64,000 nt of DNA from Chrysomallon squamiferum. Its lineage: Eukaryota; Mollusca; Gastropoda; Neomphalida; Peltospiridae. The position numbers were made by a program, and so were the translations under genes. This document shows, in pieces, positions 15,904-22,813 of this stretch (position 1 is its first letter; the number at the start of each line of letters is the position of its first letter). Below the pieces are notes generated by a model. The model ran no database searches, was not told the DNA's origin, and worked only from the letters and a program-made list of their open reading frames with translations. The DNA is taken from assembly GCA_012295275.1 (NCBI GenBank), contig CM022671.1, positions 7,850,227-7,914,226 on the forward strand, given 5' to 3'.

Positions 15904-15923
15904 ACAGCTATAGAAGTACTCAC

Positions 15924-15989
15924 CCATTCTATTGGTTTTATGAAACCTCTTGGCTCTTTCAAAACACCTGGGTTGAATGCTGACATAAC
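15924..15989 (-). CDS. synaptophysin-like coding exon 2
   Basis: The exon is 66 bases, 22 codons, phase 0 at both ends. It begins Val-Met-Ser-Ala-Phe after a TTTTAG acceptor and ends in Glu-Trp at the donor GTGAGT. It carries the conserved pre-membrane motif KEPRGFIKPIEW. Known synaptophysins also break right after this tryptophan, before the first membrane helix, which supports the boundary. A GGAT tetranucleotide array starts just past the donor in the following intron. Confidence 0.75.
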
Positions 15990-18056
15990 CTAAAATATAA
16001 ATACATTTTTATGAAAACAAAGACAATTTAACAACCTACTATACATAATACAACTTGTGCTAATCATTTTAAACAGGGTGGAAATTTGTTTTCCTTTAAT
16101 TTTGCACGACTTGTGAAAAAGATATTCTGGAATTAAATATAACTATTAAATTAATAAATTGAAATGATCATTGACTAAAATGCTAACAGAAATAATAAAT
16201 GAAAATAGTTTCGTTCTCCAGCTTTGGTCTAAACTAATGTGGCACATAATATATATATCCATTAATAAAATATGCAACAATTATATATAAAAATAATGTA
16301 TAAGAAAAAAATATATATTTATTACTATTATATATATATAAATTCAATTTTTAGTTGCTTTTTTTTTGTCCTCCCATGTTAGTTGCCTGTATTATTTTCA
16401 CAGTGTCACAAAGATATTTGTAAAATATCTATTTGAAAAGTTGATGTATTCTCTGTGTTTTTATGTTGCTATATCATGTGTGTATGTGCATATACGTATT
16501 TTTGTTTATGTATGAATGTATGTGTGTATGTATGAAGACAGAGAAAAAAATAGGAAATCCAATCCACTCCATTACTTAAAATTATTTTTAAAAATCTCAT
16601 TTAAAAAATTAACAGTATAAATTAAATAGTCAAATTTTACAAATAATTTGCAAACACTATTCTTAAAGAAAAATTATTGATTGCATTTGTGTGGTTTGTG
16701 TCCATGTCTACATGCCTCAGTGTATATTATGTTTTTGAAGTTGTCGTTGTTGTTTTTTGTGGTTGTTTTTTCACAAGCTTGTTATGAAATACTTTGCATA
16801 ATACCTCAAAATCCTGCTCAAAATTTGAATAATTCATATATGCTTTTTGCAGATCAGTGCTTTAACTGTTAATTTTTTGTGTAATGTTTTAGAAATTTAC
16901 TTATATTTTATTTATACTTAACTAATAATTATGTCTGCATCAAATGTTAGGTTTAATTAAACCTTTAACATCATTAAAAGAAAGTTAAATGCTATAAAGC
17001 TCTGTATATATTATTTTAATAAGTAAGTTATTTCTGTGCAAAATACCAGTAAATATCTTCTTAACTGATATCAGATAGTGACAATAATAAATAAACATAT
17101 AACTGTCCAACAGGTATGCGACAAAAGACAAGTTCTGCACTGCAGAAGGTCACTTGTTTGTTGTTTACATTGAAAAGGGTCACCTCACACACACTTCTGT
17201 TTCATTATTATTTTTATATAATTTTTAAAACAACAAATATCATAAGATAGTTAACATATTCAGCCTTCATAAACAGCAGAGAATCAACAAACTGATGACT
17301 GCGTGTCCAAGATAAGCTTACTTGGTACTTTAAATTATATACAAATTAAAATTATTGATTTCTCTCTCTTAGACTGCCAAATTTCATACAAAAATTCTGG
17401 ATAGAAGACAGTTAATTTTAGATACCAAAATGTGTTCTCAGCAAACGACGCGAAATGAAACAACACAGCGATACGCCGATAGCCACTGTTTAATGTTTTA
17501 CTAGTTCGATGGTTTGTTTATTTTACCGAGTTACCGAATATTTATGTAGCATAATGCAATGAATATGTGTCATGTGTGATATGGTGCTTCTAAACCTTTT
17601 AGGAAAATATTATTTTTGAAAATTTTGTCTGATAGTCATATTATAAATATATGATTTTCAACCGGAAGTTAACATTCTTTAGACTTTGGATGAAACAATT
17701 TCACAGTAATTACCACAAATAAATATTTAACTAATAAAATGGTTGTGTGAATTTTTTGTAAAGCATGTAATGCAATACAATTAAACTATGCAAAAACAAT
17801 GACTAAGTGTACGAAATTAATTTTAATCTTGCAATAGTCATATATTATATATTATGATATAAATATAATATTATAAATGTCAATCAGCCATTTTGATCTT
17901 TTTACATGCCAGTTTAACACTTGCTGTTATAAGCTGCCTATAATATACCCTTTGAAGATAATTTCTTTTTCAAAGTGTCATTTGTTTTTACTGAACAGAA
18001 TGAGAGCACAGGAATTACATCCAATAATTTATACAAACCTGTCCAGCAGCCTCCAT
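15924..18056 (-). CDS. synaptophysin-family vesicle protein, 5' part (exons 1-2)
   Basis: Two minus-strand coding exons joined in phase 0 give a 28-residue N-terminus: MEAAGQ from 18056-18039, then 22 residues from 15989-15924 containing NPGVLKEPRGFIKPIEW. The pattern of a short polar start, then KEP-x-GF-(I/V)-K-x-(I/L)-(E/Q)-W, then a break before the first membrane helix, is what synaptophysin, synaptoporin and SYPL1 show just before their MARVEL domain. Known family role: four-helix membrane proteins of synaptic and transport vesicles that bind synaptobrevin. Both splice sites fit (donors CAG|GTTTGT and TGG|GTGAGT; acceptor TTTTAG|G). The start is supported by an in-frame TAA nine bases upstream. 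The exons for the helices, loops and tail were not found between 1 and 15923, so the gene is incomplete here. Synaptogyrin is a weaker alternative because its N-terminus lacks this KEPxGF motif. Confidence 0.72.
15990..18038 (-). other. synaptophysin-like intron 1
   Basis: This 2.05 kb phase-0 intron is bounded by GTTTGT and TTTTAG on the minus strand. It is A+T rich with no exon signal on either strand. A CpG-containing patch near 17440-17480 (GACGCGAAATG, ATACGCCGATAG) stands out from the background but has no assigned role. Confidence 0.6.
18039..18056 (-). CDS. synaptophysin-like coding exon 1 (MEAAGQ)
   Basis: This 18-base coding part reads ATG GAG GCT GCT GGA CAG and ends in phase 0 at the donor GTTTGT. 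The start context is CACAAGATGG, and the upstream in-frame TAA rules out a longer N-terminus in this exon. It is far too short to be called by ORF length; it was found by working back from exon 2. Confidence 0.68.
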
Positions 18057-18473
18057 CTTGTGTTACTTCCAAAGTACTCGAGAGTTAACCGGAAATTGGT
18101 TGTCTAGAAGAAAAAAATGTGATATCATAGATTTATTCTGAGCAATAATAAATTGATCTAATAAAACTGGCAACTTTAAGTTAGTTGTAATTTTCATGTA
18201 AATAAAATACATAATATGTTATGTGTGTATATGTTTAAAATAATATGAAATATTCAAAACATCTTCGAATACATTATACAAATGATCATACAAAGTACAT
18301 ATTTTTGTTTAGTTTCACACTATTTGCTGTTGTGTTATTGAGCATCGTTCTTTCAGTTTTACACGATCATTTATTTTATTACAATAATGATAAATTAATT
18401 GATGTTTCGCCGCATTCTATTTAATAAATGTGTTTATTGGATCTGTAGAAGGTGACAGCCCATTGCATATCTC

Positions 18474-18476
<3 letters not shown>

Positions 18477-18507
<31 letters not shown>

Positions 18508-18531
18508 TTATTATTATTATTATTATTATTA
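18477..18531. repeat. (TTA)n microsatellite
   Basis: About 18 ATT units with one TTTTA interruption. Confidence 0.95.
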
Positions 18532-19124
18532 CATGTATATGTTACAGAAATAAATGTATTGCTAAAATTTTCAGAAATTATATGTAATGTGGTTGCAGGT
18601 AGATCATCCTCTGAACTCAGTGGAGCATTTCATGAGGGAGGATTGGTGAACCAGAACCCAAAACTGAATTCCACCGTGAAAGGTGATTATTTTGAAACTC
18701 AAGAAATTTGAGTCTAACAGTTGTACTGTTATCTCCTTACCAACAAATAAGTATGTCACAGTTTGCTCTTTCTACGAACACTTGGGTGCGGATGCCTAGG
18801 TTTTCCTGTGGACAACAGTCAACTCTGACCACATTGCATTTAGTTCAGTGATAACACATATTTTCTTAAATTTTCAGGAATTATTCATATTTTCTGATAA
18901 TACATATTTTATGTAAAATATATATTCCGAACTCTCTTAGAAACTACTTAATACTCCAATCGTTCTCGTTTGTATTTTTCTAAAACTCAAATTTTTAATA
19001 TCGTAACTTGCAGTATGCATTATATTTTATCTTAGATATTGATGAAAAAACACTCCCAAAACACTGAGTATAAATTGTATCAAAAAAGACTGCATCGTAC
19101 ATACGTACAAAGTGTCTTCAGTTT

Positions 19125-19210
19125 TTAATCTTCGGAGACGTTACGTGTCTTTGAAAATGGAGGAAGTATCGTCCTAAGATAAAACCATGATGGCGTTGTC
19201 CATGTAACTT
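19125..19210 (+). other. candidate noncoding 5' exon of MRPL2 with two upstream ORFs
   Basis: A CpG-containing segment ends at a strong donor (AACTT|GTAAGTG, GT at 19211). It could splice to the acceptor TTTTCAG at 19790, just ahead of the MRPL2 start codon. It holds two seven-codon ORFs, 19157-19177 and 19187-19207, both closed before the donor. The 5' limit is a guess. No transcript supports this exon; it rests on splice-site quality, strand and position only. Confidence 0.35.
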
Positions 19211-19838
19211 GTAAGTGACCTGATCTTTTTAACAAATATATTAAACTAAAATATTCGAATCTTTTTATGGATTAAATACATCTCATGGCTGCTGTTTTAA
19301 ATCCATTCTGTATACATGTGCGACATTAATAAAGCTCCACGATTATTATTTTTTCCCCATATATATCTAATTAAACTAATTTGTAGAAGCATAATTTTCA
19401 TTTTACTCGTAACTTACTCAAGTACTGAAGTAGTCATTGAAATGCTGTCTTTGTCTGGATACGACACCTGGTTAATTTTTAAAATTAATTATATTACTTA
19501 CTAGTACTATTTAGAGTTCTGCTAGTTTTAGTTTTATATGACTGATTGCGACGTTTAATTTTAAATTATTTTTGTTGTGAAGTCAATGTAGAGCTAGAAC
19601 ACCGTAAAAATGGATACGGATAGCGGAGTTTGAAGATTATTTGTCAAAACAACGAATCATTTTGTTGGTTTTCATTTGTTACACTCTTGATAGTGATTTA
19701 AAAAAATATATTTTTTCAATAATTGTAAAAGTGTTCTTTCACTGAATATGAATTTTTAAAGATTATGTATATATATTTCGGAATTTTCAGGATTGTTTGA
19801 CTTCTGAACAGAACGAACATTTCACCTATCTTGCCAGT

Positions 19839-19933
19839 ATGAGCTTAAAAAATCTGAGCAAAGCAATTTCTACCGTGCTGCAGAATATTTTGACTGCTAC
19901 TAAATATGAAACTCTGGGAGGTCTTGCACAAAG
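19839..19933 (+). CDS. MRPL2: MRPL2 coding exon 1 (presequence)
   Basis: The exon begins [17 protein letters not shown] and ends in phase 2 (CAA AG|GTATAA). It follows acceptor GAATTTTCAG, with 48 untranslated bases between the acceptor and the ATG. Residues 1-32 look like an amphipathic, positively charged targeting peptide. Confidence 0.85.
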
Positions 19934-20383
19934 GTATAATTTTAGACATAATTCTAACCTCAATTTAAGAAATACTTTTTGTCATTTGTAATTTTTAAAG
20001 TTTAATATAATAATTCTCTGCTCCAAAATTATCTTCATTAGTTGACATCATTCTTCTGTATAAAAACAGACCAGTTAAATTGGTATTTATGTGTATAATA
20101 AATTTTAAGGGGACAAAAGTATTATAAAACTATTTATTATTAAATTGTATTTATCTATAGATAGTTAATGAGTATCACTGATATAAAAATATGTTCATAT
20201 GTACTTGTTGTAATATCTATTTCTATTTTGCTTATATTTATTTGTAAAACATTATCTTTATGTTTTTTAATCAACCTTTTAATATGTTTCATTTTTCTTT
20301 TTTTTATTATTTTTATTTATTTATTAGTATTCTTTATTTATCTGGTTATTACTTTGTTGGTTATATTTAAATTTTATATTATT

Positions 20384-20419
<36 letters not shown>

Positions 20420-22278
20420 TTCTGATTCTTCTAGGCAGTTTCATGTCTCATCAGCAGACAATGGAAAGATGAAGTTTATCAAGCAAGGAATAGATCTAAC
20501 AAAATACACACTAAGACCTTTACCTTATCCCAAGAGTGGGGGACGGGGCCATGATGGTGAGTGTATCAGTCATTACTGAATATCTCTGCCTCAACTTCAG
20601 AACTGTACCCAGTAAATTAATTTATGTAGACTGTTGGTTTTAGTGTAAGTTTTATTTTCAGCCGTATATTGTTTTGTTGTTCTACTGAATTTGAGAAATA
20701 AATATGATATTAAAACATTTATAATAATAAAAAAGTAAAGCGTGTTCTTTCATCTTTTTTTTAAATCAAAATTCAATTTCTTGTATAGAGTAAAAGAACA
20801 AAATATAGCTACAATTACTCATATTAATCGTTTGGAAATATATATATTTCTAAATAAATCAAAAGTAATTATAACTGTATTATTTAATATGAAATTATTT
20901 CTTTATTTTAGGGAGCATATTTAGACTCTTGATATTGGTGGGTATCAGAGTAATAAATAATATATATATATATATATATATAGATATATTTCCAAATTTA
21001 ATAATTTTCTTTATATATTAGGATGTATATTGACTTTTGGAATTGGTAGAGGTTAAAACATTTTAAAAATTAACAGTTGTGTTTTCACACTGATTATTTA
21101 TATCTTAGGACGCATATGGACCCATGGTGTTGGTGGTGGTCACAAACAACGTTTTAGAATGGTTGACTTCAAGCGAACTGCACCTGCTGACGGGCCCCCA
21201 GTTGTTGAAAAAGTGATGGCTGTACGCTATGATCCATGTCGTACTGCAGATATTGCTGTTGTTGCAGTTGGTGAAAGAAAACGCTACATTGTTGCATCAC
21301 AGAACATGAAAGCTGGGGATTTGATAAAAACTTCAGGAAAAGTTACTAGAATTGCAGGTATTATTTTTTTATATATATATATATATTCATTTCCAGATGC
21401 ATTAAGAAAATGTGAAATGTTTTTGCTAGCTAGTGAAGTTTGTTAAATGCAAAAAGGGTCATATACATTTTGATTAATAACTGACAATTAATGATGTGCA
21501 TTTGATGAACAGATAGGTTTTTCACTGAACAGTTTTGGTTTGATTTTGTTGGAGTATGTTGGTTTTTTTCTTTATCAAATAGTAAATGTGTGTGTGTTTG
21601 TGTGCGTGTGTGCGTGTGTGTGTGTGTGTGTGTGTGCATATCAGTTTATTATTTTAATTTATTAATAATGTTTAAATTTTATTTTCAGTATTTTTCCATT
21701 TTGTATTTGAACCTGTAATATAATATTAAAAATAAAAAAAATAAAAATACTTTGTGTCTGTAATTTGATGTACATTATGTATCATGGATGTGATTTTTGT
21801 TTAATTTGTAAAAAAATAAAAATTGTAACATGTAGATTGAATTATTATCATTACTTATATTCCAGTTAAGGCAGAAGAGGGTGATTCCTATCCTGTTGGT
21901 TCCCTCCCTTTAGGAACTCTTGTCCACTGTGTTGAAATGTACCCAGGTGAGGGAGGGAAGATAGCCAGGGCAGCTGGTACATGCGCACAACTTGTAAGAA
22001 AGATCGGAGACAGATGTTTTCTCAAGATGCCCTCAAAACGAGAGATCAATGTGTCTAATCAGTGTATGGCTACAGTGGGTCGGGTGTCTAATGTGGACCA
22101 CGACAAGGAGCACATTGGTTCAGCAGGAAGAGCACGGTGGTTTGGAATTCGACCTCAAAGTGGCTGGTGGCACAGAAAAACGGGTTACAATGGACGCAAA
22201 ATACGACCAATTAAACCAGCAAAAGTTTACACGCAACCAAAACCTCCCAGTCCTTCTGTGTATAAATACACATTTTAA
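19839..22278 (+). CDS. MRPL2: mitochondrial large-subunit ribosomal protein uL2m (MRPL2)
   Basis: Four exons, 19839-19933, 20435-20556, 21109-21357 and 21866-22278, join with consistent phases (2, 1, 1) to give 292 residues; human MRPL2 has about 305. The protein is a core rRNA-binding component of the mitochondrial 39S subunit, near the peptidyl-transferase centre. Family landmarks seen: [37 protein letters not shown], then [20 protein letters not shown] with the conserved Asp-His pair, and the basic tail [14 protein letters not shown]. The N-terminus is rich in Ser, Lys, Leu and Ala with almost no acidic residues, as in a mitochondrial presequence, and RQFHVSS resembles a processing site. 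The start at 19839 is the first ATG of exon 1; the frame is open upstream to the acceptor at 19790, so a 5' noncoding exon is likely. A polyadenylation signal follows at 22459. Confidence 0.95.
19934..20434 (+). other. MRPL2 intron 1
   Basis: This 501 bp GT-AG intron is A+T rich and ends in a (TTTA)n array at 20388-20421 followed by a short pyrimidine tract. Open frames in it come from the TTTA/ATT repeats. Confidence 0.85.
20435..20556 (+). CDS. MRPL2: MRPL2 coding exon 2
   Basis: Acceptor TTCTTCTAG|G and donor GATG|GTGAGT bound this 122-base exon, phase 2 in and phase 1 out. It encodes [13 protein letters not shown] and then [19 protein letters not shown], matching the TKYT...KSGGRDHTG segment of animal uL2m. 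A (TTTA)n array touches the polypyrimidine tract of the acceptor. Confidence 0.93.
20912..20948 (+). pseudogene. degraded duplicate of MRPL2 exon 3 start, copy 1
   Basis: After TTTATTTTAG the sequence starts GGAGCATAT (functional exon GACGCATAT) and continues to TTGGTGGGTATCAG (functional exon GTTGGTGGTGGTCAC). A 2-base offset breaks the frame. The copy keeps an acceptor-like AG but cannot encode the motif. Confidence 0.5.
21022..21057 (+). pseudogene. degraded duplicate of MRPL2 exon 3 start, copy 2
   Basis: After TTATATATTAG this segment aligns without gaps to the start of exon 3, about 24 of 36 bases identical by hand count. In the exon frame it would read [11 protein letters not shown] and then a stop, so use of this acceptor would truncate the protein. 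Confidence 0.62.
21109..21357 (+). CDS. MRPL2: MRPL2 coding exon 3
   Basis: Acceptor ATATCTTAG and donor ATTGCAG|GTATTA bound this exon, phase 1 in and phase 1 out. It encodes the RNA-binding N-terminal domain from [16 protein letters not shown] through [19 protein letters not shown] to [13 protein letters not shown]. Two degraded look-alikes of its first ~36 bases lie upstream in the intron. Confidence 0.96.
21358..21865 (+). other. MRPL2 intron 3
   Basis: This 508 bp GT-AG intron contains a short (TA)n run after the donor and a (TG)n array with TGTGCG variants at 21586-21636. No other feature is visible. Confidence 0.85.
21586..21636. repeat. (TG)n microsatellite in MRPL2 intron 3
   Basis: About 25 TG units with a TTTG and two TGCG interruptions. 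Confidence 0.94.
21866..22278 (+). CDS. MRPL2: MRPL2 coding exon 4 (C-terminal)
   Basis: Acceptor CTTATATTCCAG opens this terminal exon. It encodes [19 protein letters not shown], the SH3-like C-terminal domain, the conserved [16 protein letters not shown] peptidyl-transferase-centre loop and the basic tail, and stops at TAA (22276-22278). Confidence 0.97.
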
Positions 22279-22458
22279 TCACTTCACTTTTTGTAATAAG
22301 TGGATATGTTTTAATTCTACATTCAGAATATCAGAATGTAATTTTTGAATTTTTGACTCGATGTGCTATGGAACCATGCTACAGATTAGCTTTATATTAA
22401 TTGTATTTGACTAAGGATATTTAAGTAATGGTTAATTATTTATAAAAAAAAGAAATGA

Positions 22459-22464
22459 AATAAA
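22459..22464 (+). terminator. MRPL2 polyadenylation signal
   Basis: An AATAAA hexamer lies 181 bases past the stop codon, in an A+T-rich tail followed by T-rich sequence. It is the first canonical hexamer after the gene. Confidence 0.6.
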
Positions 22465-22794
22465 TAATCTTACACATTTATAGTTTTCTGTTATTATTTT
22501 GAAAATTCTTTGTTTTCTTTGAAATATTGGTTCATGTAATGTAAAATATATTTAAAAAAACCATAAAATCAAGTCTGGTTTAACTGAAAAAAAAAAAAAA
22601 AAAAAAAAAAAATATGTAAATCAAAATATATTGTTTCCCAGGATGTACTGAAGATCAGTAATATAATTTATGTGACAATCCTGTCAACAGCTTTTTGCTG
22701 ACGTAAGTAAGTGATGGTGTTCGTATGATAATTGTCAAGATGTGGTTGAAATCAGTTTTACATACAAAGGCAACTGCAGAAGACATATTCAAAA
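22465..22794. other. intergenic gap between MRPL2 and the acidic repeat protein gene
   Basis: About 330 bp containing a 25-base poly(A) run near 22588-22612. It must include the promoter and any 5' UTR of the next gene. No clear TATA box was identified. Confidence 0.5.
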
Positions 22795-22813
22795 ATGCTT
22801 CCTTTAAATATTG
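22795..22813 (+). CDS. acidic repeat protein, candidate coding exon 1
   Basis: ATG CTT CCT TTA AAT ATT G is followed by donor GTTAGT. Phase 1 exactly fits exon 2 and completes a signal peptide with a hydrophobic core (VTFAILLSGV). It is the nearest upstream ATG exon found with a matching phase. Another first exon is possible because the exon is only 19 coding bases. Confidence 0.55.

Larger units (their letters stand above)
1..15923. other. A+T-rich sequence without recognisable exons, left 15.9 kb
   Basis: This stretch lies downstream of the synaptophysin-like exon 2 on its strand, so it is probably an intron, and perhaps partly 3' UTR or intergenic DNA. It holds poly(A)/poly(T) runs and AAT, AAAT, CA, CT and GGAT arrays. 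A 17-base tandem duplication containing TTTTGAAGTGATGCTG sits at about 11326-11359. The longest open frame (2954-3268, 104 codons, plus) has no recognisable domain and is of a length expected by chance at this base composition. I looked for the synaptophysin membrane exons on the minus strand and did not find them. Confidence 0.6.
18057..19838. promoter_or_regulatory. head-to-head intergenic region / probable divergent promoter
   Basis: About 1.8 kb separates the start codon of the minus-strand synaptophysin-like gene from that of plus-strand MRPL2, so the promoters of both genes should lie here. CpG-bearing, higher-complexity segments occur at about 18050-18100 and 19120-19210 (for example GGAGACGTTACGTGTC). 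A (TTA)n array sits at 18477-18531. The part from 18590 to 18830 is more complex than its surroundings but has no recognised product. No TATA box can be assigned with confidence. Confidence 0.5.
20557..21108 (+). other. MRPL2 intron 2 with degraded exon copies
   Basis: This 552 bp GT-AG intron holds a (TA)n run at 20960-20982 and two sequences (20912-20948 and 21022-21057), each preceded by an AG acceptor and resembling the start of exon 3. Confidence 0.85.

Noticed and set aside
22049-22348. 99-codon ORF overlapping the MRPL2 last exon in another frame
   Set aside because: It is an out-of-frame shadow of the conserved uL2m C-terminal domain.
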